From Leguminivora glycinivorella (lineage: Eukaryota; Arthropoda; Insecta; Lepidoptera; Tortricidae), in assembly GCF_023078275.1 (NCBI RefSeq), contig NC_062983.1, positions 6,379,001 to 6,443,000 on the forward strand: a DNA stretch of 64,000 bases, given 5' to 3'. The notes under the pieces are model-generated. The model ran no database searches. It was not told where the DNA came from and was given only the letters and a program-made list of their open reading frames with translations. Below are positions 21,451 through 32,029 of this stretch, piece after piece. A program made the translations under genes and the position numbers. Numbering within the stretch: position 1 is the first letter of the stretch; each line of letters opens with the position of its first letter.

Positions 21451-22285
21451 AAACGTCAAACACTCATGATAGAGAATTTGGTATTAACAGTCATATCACT
21501 ATAATATTGGTATTTTTTTGTTTTTGTCCTCTCTCAAAAAAGTCTAGATCCGGCACTGGTGGTCATCGGCGGATGGTGACACTGTTTACAACGGATCACC
21601 CGCCCACTGCAGCTTTAACTTGGTCTGTCCATCTCATTGACAGTTTTTACGGTGCCTGTTTCCATCAACTATACCCTCAACATTTTGCATGTATGCAATT
21701 TGGCATTATTAAATCATTGACACCCCATTTATCGAACAAGTTGCTAATTTTCTCAGCGGCATGTTAGGGAAGCTACTCGCCTCATCTGCCCTCGGCACAA
21801 CACAACTGCATTTCGTGGCAGCTTTAGATATGCCGCCACGAAATGCTGAAATAATATACCGCCGCCCATAAGAAACTCCCGTACAATGTTGTCTTTTAAA
21901 GTTAAATACAAAAAGTACATTTTAAATTTGCAGAAATCTGTTCAATAGATCACTTGCTAGTGCCAAGGACGATTATTGCCTTATATAATTTTCGCTCCAT
22001 GCAACCAGTACCTGGGTAAACTCTAATTAGTCTCAGACATAGGTTAAATTAAAAAAAAAATGCTTAATGTTAATATTTATAATCTCTTTCCAGATCTCGG
22101 AAGTTTAATCTTTGTTATAAATATGTACTGACGCGATCGCTTGGACAGGTCTCCACGGAAGACCAGCGTCAATTTACCTGGTAGGTAACTTGACAAAATG
22201 CTGAGGGGAGACCTTTTCAGTGACGTTAATATAATGCCTATTAATGTGTATCATAGACGTAAGGAAGTCTTTCTTTCTTCAAAAT
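21451..22285. other. No recognised feature
   Basis: A moderately long frame continues to 21767 but has no identifiable domain and starts inside a repeat. A short inverted pair CATTTCGTGGCAGC / GCCGCCACGAAATG lies at 21811-21845. Confidence 0.4.
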
Positions 22286-22287
22286 AT

Positions 22288-22420
22288 AATTATCTGACGA
22301 CCGGTCTGGCCTAGTGGGTAGTCTACAAAGCTGATGGTCATGGGTCGAAATCTCGTTAAGGGCATTTATTTGTTTGATTAACATAGATGTAGTTAATATA
22401 TTTAAGTATGTATTTATCTA
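22288..22420 (+). mobile_element. tRNA-derived SINE fragment
   Basis: GACCGGTCTGGCCTAGTGGG (A-box region) and GGGTCGAAATCTCG (B-box region), followed by the body GGGCATTTATTTGTTTGATT. Truncated at 3'. Confidence 0.65.
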
Positions 22421-22485
22421 TATACATAAATATGAATTTCATCGCCATCTGCCCATATAGTACAAAGATTGCTTAGTTTGGGGCA

Positions 22486-22775
22486 AAGAGGATCATATAT
22501 CATAGAGAGTTACTGTCAAAGTAAAATGTGTAATCACAGTGCATAGACTGCTATCTCTCGACACAAGCTTAAAACTTTTGACCCTCAGTTTTGACAATTT
22601 GGCCCATATTGTTAGCTTGATATGTGTTAAAATGTCAAATATTAACATTAGCGCCATCTAGCCGAGCGCTCCCCAAAGGTAACGCCATCTAGTCCACCGT
22701 ACCTTTTTCTCTAGGGCTTTGAGGTACGTTTTTTTCTTAGACTTTATCCGTCTATACGGAGTTACATATGTCTTT
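22486..22775 (-). repeat. GGCCAAATTGTC repeat, copy B (inverted)
   Basis: Reverse complement of copy A, with about 1 kb between the two, so the pair could fold as a long-range inverted repeat. Confidence 0.75.
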
Positions 22776-22779
22776 GATT

Positions 22780-23260
22780 TGGGGCTAGGCCAATCTACTT
22801 AAGGTGCCCCCCAATATTTACAAATAATTAATGAATCTACTGTTGTACTCACGTTATTATATCGCTATTGCTGCGACATATTTCGGGCCAATTCGGAGGC
22901 CCCTCTTCAGGTATTATTATAGTTTATTAATTATTATATAATCTATTTATCCACAAAACTCTACATATAATATGAAGTACTTAAGTAGGTATTAATGAAA
23001 GTTAATTCTCAAATATAATTTTAAACAACTCATAAGAACTTTGTACTCTAATAACTAATAACCTTTTGAGATCTATCCTTTTAGGGAAGAGCGAACTCAG
23101 TTTGTACAGAATTTGTGAACAAAGCACCCAATCTCATGCCACTCCCAAAACAAAGAGGAATCTAACGACACTGCACGTTATGATCTTTCAATCTGTTTGG
23201 GCTATACAGTGGATGTGACAAAGAAATAGTACCTACACTGTAGACACAGTATAATAAAGA
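22780..23260. other. No recognised feature
   Basis: Contains CGACATATTTCGGGCCAATT..CGGAGGCCCCTCTTCAGG at 22875-22920, a small imperfect inverted pair. Otherwise AT-rich. Confidence 0.4.
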
Positions 23261-23261
23261 G

Positions 23262-23476
23262 TACTATCGTACAGTATGGCCACTCCCGCTCCCCGCTAAA
23301 AGTGCCGCCCATCCCCTCTCGGTTACCTCACAGTTACCGCCTGTCAAAAACGCGAACAGTCGACCTGTCATATCTCACTCATACAAGCATGGTACGCGTT
23401 CACCTACACGAGCTTAGACTGTGTGCTAGGAACGCGCCTCTTTCATATATTTGATCGCCAGTGTCCGAGATGTGCT
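23262..23476 (+). repeat. Composite repeat, block P, copy 3
   Basis: The fullest P copy apart from 56-257; block Q is absent. Flanks show no clear duplication. Confidence 0.75.
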
Positions 23477-23479
23477 GTA

Positions 23480-24395
23480 GATACTACAATCACTTGAAAA
23501 AATTGATTGAAATTCTGCGCTAATGTTAACGTCCGGATTCAAACCTCACCTGAGTTGCTGCCAAAATGCTGCGGCTACATTAATTTTGATATTTACATCA
23601 GTAATGCAGTTAACGGTAATTATCTCCCTGCCTCTGCATTAATTTATAAAATACAAACCGTTCAACTTTGTCATAATCATTCAACAAGGTTTGTCACAGT
23701 CTATCATTTCAATACATACCATAATTACCTTTATGCGCCATCTAGTGAGGAGTAGCGGAACTAAAAAGTTTCACGACTTATTCTAAAGTATGATAAAGTT
23801 GTTGTTGTATCGAAAGTCGCCACAAAATATTAGCAATAAATAAAATTACATATATTTTCATAGATAAAAGTACATTTTAGTCCGTTTTAATTACTTAAGC
23901 ACTTATTTTTTACTTTCATGTTATTGTCCACAGATGGCGTAGCTTACGCTAAACATTGATACTTTGGTATTGAATAATTCAATGCGCATTAGAATTCTTA
24001 TATTATAAAAATATTTTACATTTCACATTAAGTATTTAGAAATTAATAAAAAAATGTAATAACTCCTATTCTTAGTTTTGCTACTCGCCTCTAGATGGCG
24101 CTCATGGTCGCACTTGTATATTTTAATTTGACGCAGGTGCGAAATTGTGGCTACAAACAAGGGTGCATATTAATTACATTCTGCATCAGCCTATTCGGCA
24201 TATGTAATGATATTTAATTTTGAGATTTACAGCTTCTTAGCTTTCTCAATATCAGTCTATCGAGTTAATATTTTATTTATTTGTAATTACGCCAATTCTA
24301 CAGCGTTGCTTGTTTCATTCAATAAAATCGCAAAATGTAGGTTAATAGCTAATATCATACCTACAAAATTAAATCAATATGTAAAAAAAAATTGA
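23480..24395. other. AT-rich DNA without recognised features
   Basis: Short frames only. Several TAGATGGCG-type words occur near 23935 and 24092, as in neighbouring repeats, without a definable element. Confidence 0.4.
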
Positions 24396-24399
24396 TAAA

Positions 24400-24775
24400 T
24401 AAATATTATAGGACATTCTTACACAGATAGACTGAGTCCCACGGTAAGCTCAAGAAGGCTTGTGTTGCAGGAACTCAGACAACGATATATATAATACTAG
24501 CTTTTGCCCGCGGCTTCGCTCGCGTTAGAAAGAGACAAAAAGTAGCCTATGTCACTCTCCTACCCTTCAACTATTTCCAGTTCAAAAATCACGTCAATTC
24601 GTCGCTCCGTTTTGCCGTGAAAGACGGACAAACAAACAGACACACACACTTTCCCATTTATAATATTAGTATGGATACAAATACTTATATACATAGAAAA
24701 CATCCATGACTCAGGAACTAATATCTGTGTTCATCACACAAATAAATGCCCTTACCGGGATTCGAACCCCTAAAC
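24400..24775 (-). mobile_element. tRNA-derived SINE split by a Helitron
   Basis: ACACAGATAGACTGAGTCCC to AACGATATATATAAT, then after the Helitron ACAAATACTTATATACATAG to GGGATTCGAACCCC. It is the reverse complement of the SINE at 13411-13660. Confidence 0.75.
24497..24675 (-). mobile_element. Short Helitron, copy 2, nested in a SINE
   Basis: Starts CTAGCTTTTGCCCGCGGCTT and ends TATAATATTAGTATGGA. It inserted between A and T of the SINE body without a TSD, the expected Helitron behaviour. Confidence 0.8.
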
Positions 24776-24779
24776 TAAC

Positions 24780-25205
24780 ATAATTTCCAAACAGGAAGAT
24801 TAGGCCTTACTTAACTGCAAAAATCACAAACTAAAATTAACTCTACTGTGTAAGTTGGGTAGGCAACTTCGAAAAATGACTAAATTAGAAACACAACTTA
24901 CCTACAAAATGTAATTGGGTGAATCAACTTTTTATTGCTTTTTGCAAGAATTGCCCATACTTATTATTAGCTCTACTTTTGTGAGTTTTAACCTGGCCAT
25001 CGTGAATAAAGATCCTTATTTTTATTTTACATTAAAGGAATAATTAAAAAAAACACATTTACAATTAAATCTATATGTGACCCAGTGGAAGAGACATTCT
25101 GCTGTAGCAGCAGTAGGTGCGCAATGAAAAATTTGTGAGGAAACTAAGGAAAGAGAAGTTTCTTATAATGTATTGGATGTCATACATTTCACAATTATTT
25201 TCTTT
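24780..25205. other. No recognised feature
   Basis: AT-rich. A short inverted pair with CAACTTCGAAAAATG and AATTGGGTGAATCAACTT is too weak to call. Confidence 0.4.
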
Positions 25206-25214
25206 TTTCACATA

Positions 25215-25665
25215 CTGTAGCCAGGATTATTTATATAGGATTTACATACTTCATACTAATAAGAATCGTACCTTGATTTTTAGCGCCACCTATTAAATAC
25301 TATCATAACTACACTGATGATACCTACAAATTTATGTTTTTCAAAATGTGTATTGGCGTGATATCATGATTTTAAAAATTGTTCTTATAAAAAATAAAAA
25401 CACGCAAAAATATTTGGGGAAAATATGATTTTGGCCACTTTCAGGCTGCGAAACAGCGCCATCTAGTTTTAAGCCTAAAAGACCCATACATTTCAGGAGT
25501 GCGCCTTTTTGGATGGGCTTTGTCAGTCCAGGGGGCCGATTTTTGAGTCTCACGCGTTCGAATTCAGAAAATTGTCACTGAAAATAATAGGCAATTCACC
25601 GTTTTCAACCGGTATTTTAGTGGAAGTGAGAATCAAAAATCGGCCCCCAGTATTAAATAGTTCTT
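25215..25665 (+). repeat. GCGCCACCTATTAAATAC repeat, copy 1, with nested MITE
   Basis: Matches 27966-28310 in order: GCGCCACCTATTAAATACTA, AAATAAAAACACGCAAAAAT, GATTTTGGCCACTT, GGGCTTTGTCAGTCCAG. The MITE interrupts it after GTCAGTCCAG. Confidence 0.75.
25532..25647. mobile_element. CAG-flanked MITE, copy 2 (116 bp)
   Basis: Same family as 14837-14953. CAG at 25529-25531 and 25648-25650. The unoccupied site in the sister repeat (28281-28290, TCCAGTATTA) contains a single CAG, which establishes a 3-bp duplication. Confidence 0.9.
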
Positions 25666-25750
25666 GTACTGTAGTAGGTATAAAGTTTAGCGTTGCCAAA
25701 GAATGTGGATTTTGGAATACATTTTTGTCCCATTTCATGGACTTATTTTG

Positions 25751-26241
25751 AAAATAGGGTAATTTTGGTAACCATTAAAAGGATTTTTATTTGGTACTGT
25801 CATATTCTCGGCTATGTATTTAATTTTCTGTTGTTAAACTGTGGCCAACTATAGAAAGATAAGCCCATAAAAGATTTGTGATTCGTGTTCATTAACAACA
25901 CAACACTAAATCGTTGTATATTAACAAAAACAATTAGAAATAATTCAAATTATTCAATTAAACTTGTACAAATACTCTAAAATACGTCGACCATCCACCC
26001 AAATACAAAACAGACTAACTTAATACGAAAATCCTTGCACTTACGCCCTTCTGGTCCCAGAGCGTCGAATACAATGCTACAAGTCCATTTAACAGGACTC
26101 GCTATTTACACATTTTATTGCCTCCACAACTAACACTCAAATAGAATTAAACCTTATTTCAGTAACTACATGATTCATATTCCTTTAACCGATACTCGAG
26201 AACATCTATGAGAATAATTTTCGCAAGCTCGTAACTCAAAG
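25751..26241. other. No recognised feature
   Basis: AT-rich sequence up to the hAT element; no ORF of interest. Confidence 0.45.
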
Positions 26242-26249
26242 CAAAATAC

Positions 26250-26756
26250 TAGGGATGTACCGACTAGTCGCCGACTAGTCGGGAAAGCCGACTATCCGGC
26301 CACATTTGTAGTCGGCGATTAGTCGGCGACTAGTCGGCAAAAAGGGCCGATTAGTCGGCACTTCATTAGTGATAGAAAAACAGTACAAAATTAAATTATC
26401 AGCTGAAAATTATGGTTGTATTATGTAGCTATTAGTAATTCCTTTTTTTCTCAAAACAACAAATATCTTTTATCACCACAGAAATAAATTTCCTACCTAG
26501 GATTATCGACTTCATAGGTAGGATCACTACCCACTAAGCCAAGCCGGTTGTTAAAAATGGAAAATGTATATAAATATTGTCATGAACCTTTGCACATCTG
26601 TAAAAAAATCATGAAAAGCGCGAACGAAGGACCCAAAATTATCGAAAATTATGTTCTGGCCGACTAGCCGACTAGTCGGCCGACTAATCGGCCACCCAAG
26701 CGCCGACTAGTCGGTAGTCAGCCTAGTCGGCCAAATCAATAGTCGTTACATCCCTA
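26250..26756. mobile_element. hAT-type MITE, complete, with 8-bp TSD (507 bp)
   Basis: Terminal TAGGGATGTA / TACATCCCTA and identical CAAAATAC on both sides (26242-26249, 26757-26764). An 8-bp TSD is the hAT signature. Both subterminal regions are filled with the palindromic word CCGACTAGTCGG and variants, which could be transposase-binding sites. The middle is AT-rich and carries a SINE fragment. No transposase frame. Confidence 0.85.
26500..26555 (-). mobile_element. SINE head fragment inside the hAT MITE
   Basis: The reverse complement contains AACCGGCTTGGCTTAGTGGG, an A-box-type tRNA-derived start like that at 22288. Confidence 0.5.
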
Positions 26757-26975
26757 CAAAATACACTTTGAATTAAGATCTAATTTTAAAGTTATAAGAT
26801 TTAGTTTAGTTTGCAGTATAAGCATGGAACTAAGTACGCATAGCTTAGACGCGACATGGCGAAAGGAGCGGTTATAGTGAATTCTATACTCTATCGAATT
26901 ATTCCGATGTTCTGTGGATATTTTAGAAAGCATTGCATTTGGTCTTTGGGTTTCCCTTCCCTATGGAGATGCTTA

Positions 26976-27120
26976 CGGCTCAGCCACGACATTGGTCTAA
27001 GCGCGACAGCGGTGAGCGGCGGCCATACATTGGAGCGAGACACAGCGATGGGACTTTTCATTCGCACGTATGGCTGCCGCTCACCGCTGTCGCGCTGAGA
27101 CCAATGTCCTGGCTGGGACG
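26976..27120 (+). mobile_element. Palindromic TTA MITE, copy 3 (145 bp)
   Basis: TTA at 26973-26975 and 27121-27123. Same centre orientation as 8028-8174. Open frames across it on both strands reflect the palindrome and are not genes. Confidence 0.85.
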
Positions 27121-27123
27121 TTA

Positions 27124-27225
27124 GCGTCGTCATCGCTGAACGCATCCGTACGCATGTTCGTAATAACGAGCGATTTTTTGACGCTGAAAGCCGATTCCGC
27201 GTCGATAGGTTTGGGGAAGCCCGTA
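27124..27225 (+). repeat. Fragment of the CGTCGACGCTGAACGC foldback family
   Basis: GCTGAACGCATCCGTACGCA, GAGCGATTTTTTGACGC and GCCGATTCCGCGTCGATAG parallel 11228-11305. Confidence 0.55.
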
Positions 27226-27339
27226 ATCTACATTCGAGGAAAACTACGTGAAATCGCTAGTTTTAATTTTGTAAATATTAAAGGAACAAAGTACACGGTG
27301 GAAGAGCTTGTGACAGAAATTCTCCCAATGCTGGATATA

Positions 27340-27425
27340 TGCTAAAATATAGTTTAAAATAGTATAATGTGTCCATCAGGCGACCTGTCTGCTCGTTTGC
27401 CTCCTATCCCATAAAAAAAATGTAT
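27340..27425 (+). mobile_element. LINE 3'-tail-like fragment
   Basis: CATCAGGCGACCTGTCTGCT then CGTTTGCCTCCTATCCCAT and an A-run, the style of lepidopteran LINE 3' ends with A tail. No coding part. Confidence 0.4.
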
Positions 27426-27960
27426 ATTTTAGTTGGTATAAGCGCGTACATTGAACCACGAAAAACTTAGTATCTACACAAATATTAAAGACAAGAATCT
27501 ATTCCATATAACACTGCGTTCTCTCGTCTCACCAAAGAAGACATGAAAAAAACTTCCTTTGATCGGTATAAAATAAGGCTATCATGCATTTCAGGAGAAA
27601 ATATATCTTGGATCGACTTAAAGTTTTTAAGTCAGTATACTCAGTATAGACTTACGCATCACCTTGCGCTCAAATGGGGACAAAGCTGAGGGCCGGTGAA
27701 GCCCCTTTTGCGCAATCATCATCACCCCTAGACCCTACGCCTCTAGAGGAAGATACTAGTAACTCTCCTAGTTTGTCGCGTTGCAGGGTTTGCAACCTTT
27801 TGAGATTACAATTTTAGTTTACCTAATAAGCTATCGAAACTAGTCGAAGTGAAAATCGTTGACGATATGCGGCGACCGAAACGCGGTCTGTCTCTGTCGC
27901 GCCCATTGCCACTTCTGAAGAGCGTTAGGGAGAGTTAGACTTTTGTGGCGTTGGCTAGGT
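27426..27960. other. No recognised feature
   Basis: Mixed composition. GATATGCGGCGACCGAAACG at about 27865 is GC-richer but unidentified. Confidence 0.4.
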
Positions 27961-27965
27961 AAGTA

Positions 27966-28310
27966 CTACCAAGGATTATTTACATACTTTATACTAAGAA
28001 TCGAACCTCGATTTTTTAGCGCCACCTATTAAATACTATCATAACTACACTGATCAGATGATGCCTACAAATTTATTTTTTTGAAATGAGTATTGACGTG
28101 ATTTCATTATTTTAAAATAAAGAAATATGTCACTTGTTCTTATAAAAAATAAAAACACGCAAAAATATTTGGGGAACATATGATTTTGGCCACTTCCAGG
28201 CTGCGAACAGCGTCATCTAGTTTTAAGCCTAAAAGGCCGATACATTTCAGGGGTACGCTTTTTTGTATGGGCTTTGTCAGTCCAGTATTAAATCGTTCTT
28301 GGCACTACCA
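27966..28310 (+). repeat. GCGCCACCTATTAAATAC repeat, copy 2 (unoccupied site)
   Basis: Parallel to 25215-25665 but without the MITE; a single CAG at 28283-28285 marks the insertion point. Confidence 0.75.
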
Positions 28311-28536
28311 ATTGTTTATACTTAACATTGTTAAGTATAAACAATAAGTTAACAGTTAAACAGCTTATCGGACGTTATTTGCATGAATTTCTTTGTCCTT
28401 CAGTGACTGTAAAGCTATTTTCTAAGTATATATTTGATTTAAACTTTCACGATTATTACACATAATTATTTTTAAAATCGGGACTTAATCGCGTATAACT
28501 ACATATTAAACTGACCTCCAACGTTTCAAGGACGGC

Positions 28537-28591
28537 GTTGTCCCCGTGGTCTCGGAGAAGACTCAGTCTTCTCCGAGACCACGGGGACAAC
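28537..28591. repeat. Near-perfect 55-bp palindrome with 1-nt centre
   Basis: 27-bp arms (GTTGTCCCCGTGGTCTCGGA.. and its exact complement ..TCCGAGACCACGGGGACAAC) meet at one central C. GACGTT-like CCAACGTTTCAAGGACGGCG sits just upstream, so this may be the fused end of a larger inverted-repeat element. Confidence 0.85.
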
Positions 28592-28599
28592 TATTTGAT

Positions 28600-29265
28600 A
28601 ACAAGAAAGCACACGAAAGTTTTTTTTTTAATTCATTAAATATAGATATTCTAAATGCCATTTATTTTAAAAATACTTTATAATATTCTGTGACATAGTA
28701 CTGCTACATTTTAAACGAGAGTCTAAACTTACCTGTCTAAAACCTTCTAAAACTTTTTTTATAATTTTTATAAAACATACTAGAGGAACATCAGATTGCA
28801 CTTATTTATTATAATTTAGAGTATAATTGAGTGCGCGACAATTAGATTTGCGGTGAGGGATGCCGTGAGACGCGAAAATTTCATTATAAGACTTTGCATA
28901 TTTTGTAAATTTCACAGAGCTTTTGACTATTTTATTGTCATAGTTATAATAGGTATCTACGCTGTTTAGTGGTTTTATTAAGGCAATATTTTAAAAACAT
29001 GTCATTTTAAAATGAAAAACTGGCAAAACGGATTGATTTGATTAATAAATCAAACTAGCAGATCCATTGATATTCCTTAATGTCAGTAGTACCTATGTAT
29101 TACTTCTGTTGGCGCTACAACCCTTTGTGGCTTTGAGGTCCTCTCCACAATCTTCAAATTAAATTTCAAGTATTTTTTAAGTACGTCAAAGTCACTCAGA
29201 TCGAATCAACTCACTGCATCAAAATATATTTTTGTCTTATTAAGACTAAAATTATTTTCGTTTAA
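28600..29265. other. No recognised feature
   Basis: AT-rich; no ORF, repeat copy or RNA was recognised. Confidence 0.45.
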
Positions 29266-29269
29266 AGCC

Positions 29270-29404
29270 TGACCAGAAATATACGAGACTATTGTCAAAA
29301 GGACGCTGTTATTCTGATGTATGCGGTAACAGTTAACTTTAGTATGAAGAAAATATTTCTAATGAAAATCCTCAACATGGCACGTAGTCACATATTTCTG
29401 GTCA
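29270..29404 (+). mobile_element. 135-bp MITE (TGACCAGAAATAT ends)
   Basis: TGACCAGAAATAT at left and ATATTTCTGGTCA at right are exact complements. A diverged inverted copy lies at 46942-47090 (shared TTATTCTGATGTATGCGGT and AGTATGAAGAAAAT). Confidence 0.7.
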
Positions 29405-29786
29405 AAATTTAAAATCATGACCTTCGTATCCTAAGTATCTGCTTCCAAAATGTATTTTCATAATAAGAGACTTTATTAAGAATACACGTACAATGTCACA
29501 TTTTGCTCACAAGGGATCCAAGTAATGATGTAACCCGAAGGTTGGCGGCCGGCGAACTTGTAATAGGTGTCCGTGGTCAATTAATCATATTCCCGCTTCG
29601 TCACGGGCAGTACATTGTACGTTTATGTAAGTGGTGTCTTTGTGGGCGAAAAATCTTTAAAGATACTGTGTATGGGCATAAAAGTTTGTTAGAATAAAGA
29701 TTACTGTATTCGAACACAATTACTGACAGAAATGGATAAAATAAAAATACAGATTCGGGTCAGGCTCTAGCTGGAATGTTGAAGAG
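29405..29786. other. No recognised feature
   Basis: A GC-richer stretch at 29530-29600 (AGGTTGGCGGCCGGCGAACT) keeps a short frame open, but no domain is visible. Confidence 0.4.
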
Positions 29787-29788
29787 AT

Positions 29789-29985
29789 AACCTAACCACA
29801 AAATTTAAATAAAAAAACCGACATAGTGGACCGATTTCCATAGCTAAGAACACTCCCGACTAATTCAGCTTTAAAATAAAAACTAAATTCAAATCGGTCC
29901 ATCCGTTCAGGAGCTACGATGAAACAGACAGAGAGACACGTCAAACTTATAACACACCATCCTTTTTGCGTCGGGGGATAAAAAT
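29789..29985 (+). repeat. CCCCGACG repeat copy
   Basis: AACCTAACCACAAAATTT, GACATAGTGGACCGATTT, then GCGTCGGGGGATAAAAA. The CAGA microsatellite is short here. Confidence 0.75.
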
Positions 29986-30130
29986 GTGGCGAACAGTCGT
30001 GTTGTTGGAAGCAGAGACACACTTTGAGTCACTGTGCGATAGCATGAAGTACTTACCTAAGTTTAAGTAATAAGACTTATAAGTTACTTAAACAATCTTT
30101 CATTTAATAAATCAGGTCGTTTTCTAAAAT

Positions 30131-30148
30131 TGGCGCCCAACGTGGGGC
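30131..30148 (+). promoter_or_regulatory. Primer-binding-site-like sequence for tRNA-Lys (LTR element remnant)
   Basis: TGGCGCCCAACGTGGGGC is the exact complement of the 3' end (with CCA) of eukaryotic tRNA-Lys(CUU), the primer used by many LTR retroelements. The bases before it would be the LTR 3' end, but no TG..CA LTR, gag or pol can be traced, so this is a relic. Confidence 0.55.
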
Positions 30149-30257
30149 TACGTAGTACATCTATATTATATATGGTAAAGCAAGGCGCATTCTTAATATT
30201 TAATTGGCCTCAGCCAGTTGTCCAGATAGAAGATAAAATAATGGTTGCATCTACATG

Positions 30258-30305
30258 TACAGTCAGCAGCAGAAGCCCGCTACGCTACTTCTGCTGCTGA
30301 CTGTA
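30258..30305. repeat. Hairpin: 18-bp perfect arms, 12-nt loop
   Basis: TACAGTCAGCAGCAGAAG and its complement. Such TACAGTCAGCAGCAGAAG ends occur on lepidopteran MITEs, so this may be an internally deleted element. Confidence 0.8.
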
Positions 30306-30309
30306 TCTA

Positions 30310-31195
30310 AACTTTAATTAAATTAGAAAAATACAAGAGAATACTTTCAGTGCTCATTCAATGTGTCTTCCGTTCCTTTTTCCTTCCTTCTCAGACTAAA
30401 ATAAAATGTAAAACGATATAATTATGAAGCCAATTATCTTACTTATATCGCAGACGATATGCAGACATAGCGACAGAAATAGAATTTTCATGAGGCAGAC
30501 ACCTACGCATTTGAAGGAAAAACGGCTTAAGTGTCTAATTGTTTTATACATGGTTATTACTTTTTAATATTGAGTGGACGGTAGGATCAAGTGACGCGTT
30601 CGGAATATTCTCTAATAACGTATTCTTTTTGAAAATTTGTTTAGTATAGTATAGAGGTTGGAAATATGTATTCAAAATGAATGATTTAGGGTATCTGGAT
30701 TTTTCTTGAAATACTTTGCCGACATTCTATTGTACTCTCAAATGCTTTTTTGATTTCAATCCTTAGGGATTGATATGAGGTTGTAATTTTAAATGTATGT
30801 AGCTGTACTCTTGTGAGAATTGCACCTACCGTTTAAAATACTGTCGCACATTACGTTGTAGACTAAAATTGTACTGAAGATTCACCAGCAACCATTACGT
30901 TTATTATCAAGCAGAGGCTAATCATAAAAAGATTGCTATCCAATAACTAAATATGTTACTGAACTGTGTATGAGTACTGAACGACGCTTCACTCGTGAAC
31001 TCAAAACGTTTTGCACGACTTAAGCATACTACTCCGTGAGACAGTTTCTCGATGAGTAATGTGTCAAAATAAACCTTAGATTAGATAATTATTATTAACA
31101 GGAAGTTGATCTTGTCAATTATATTTTAATTATTAATTTATTTATCATTTTAATTTTTATGATTTAATGTAATGAATTTATTGTGACTTTGAAAT
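30310..31195. other. No recognised feature
   Basis: AT-rich with no ORF or repeat match. Confidence 0.45.
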
Positions 31196-31298
31196 ACCTA
31201 TGATTATTTTACCTAATTGTAAATACTGTGTGAAAGATGAATGTGACGATGTACAATTAATACAAATAAATATTCTATTCTATTTTATTTTATACCCT
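31196..31298 (+). mobile_element. LINE 3'-tail-like fragment, ATTCT microsatellite
   Basis: ACTGTGTGAAAGATGAATGT, ACAAATAAATATTCTATTCT and TTTTATTTTAT: a polyadenylation signal followed by an ATTCT-type tail. Similar tail in reverse orientation at 47665-47700. Confidence 0.4.
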
Positions 31299-31574
31299 CT
31301 CCGGGTTGACACTGTATTTTATCTTAAGATCCTCAATACACATGAAATGCAATAAAATGTGTGTGTGTGAGAGAGAGGGAGGGAGTTGTAGGGTAGTATT
31401 AAACTATGGCTGTGTATAAGCTGTTCAGTTCTAAATCCTGTGCCTCATTTAAAACTTAACCAAAACAACATTACCATAACAAACTAAACAGACCCAAACC
31501 CACTAATCGATACGTAAGACCGCCCGTAACGCAGGTGGGCTAAACTCTGGCCTAAACTGGCCTTAACAAGTTTG

Positions 31575-31835
31575 GGGAGGGACTAACTAGATTCCTCCCA
31601 ACTTTCTCCAACAGATAATGATCTTTGGTACGTGGGTGCTGGCAGCCCGGTTCGAACTTTAGTTTGTTGTGGTTTTGATGCAACGAGGAGTGTCAAAACC
31701 AGTAGGAAAATACAAATTGTAGAATTTGATTTGGGACGTGGCGGTTCAGATGCTTTTTTAAAGATAGTAAAGGAACTCCATGGCCATAAAAAAAATTGGA
31801 AGGGACTGACTAGATTCGTGCCAACTTTCTCCAAC
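31575..31835. repeat. 37-bp direct repeat pair flanking a ~185-bp segment
   Basis: GGAGGGACTAACTAGATTCC..CAACTTTCTCCAAC at 31575-31612 recurs at 31797-31835 with few changes. A 118-codon minus-strand frame (31583-31939) runs through this and the SINE head beyond it. It has no recognisable domain and I do not call it a gene. Confidence 0.5.
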
Positions 31836-31899
31836 CTCCTATTTTTAAAGATTAGAATCTCAAAGGTAACTTGAATGACGAATGAGACGCGGCCGGAAG

Positions 31900-31957
31900 G
31901 CAACTCTTGCAAAACCAATCGCCTCATTGCCACTACCAACTAGGCCAGACCGGTTGT
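31900..31957 (-). mobile_element. SINE head fragment
   Basis: Reverse complement reads AACCGGTCTGGCCTAGTTGG then TAGTGGCAATGAGGCGATTG, a tRNA-derived SINE start. Confidence 0.5.
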
Positions 31958-32029
31958 AATTACAATAAAATCTATAAATTAGCGTAATAATTTTATAATT
32001 CCACTTCTGACATCTTTACATCTTTTGTC

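Noticed and set aside
21267..21767. 166-codon plus-strand frame
   Set aside because: Its first third is the GGCCAAATTGTC repeat, and the remainder has no recognisable domain.
31583..31939. 118-codon minus-strand gene
   Set aside because: It spans a direct repeat and a SINE head, has no domain, and its plus-strand counterpart is equally open.
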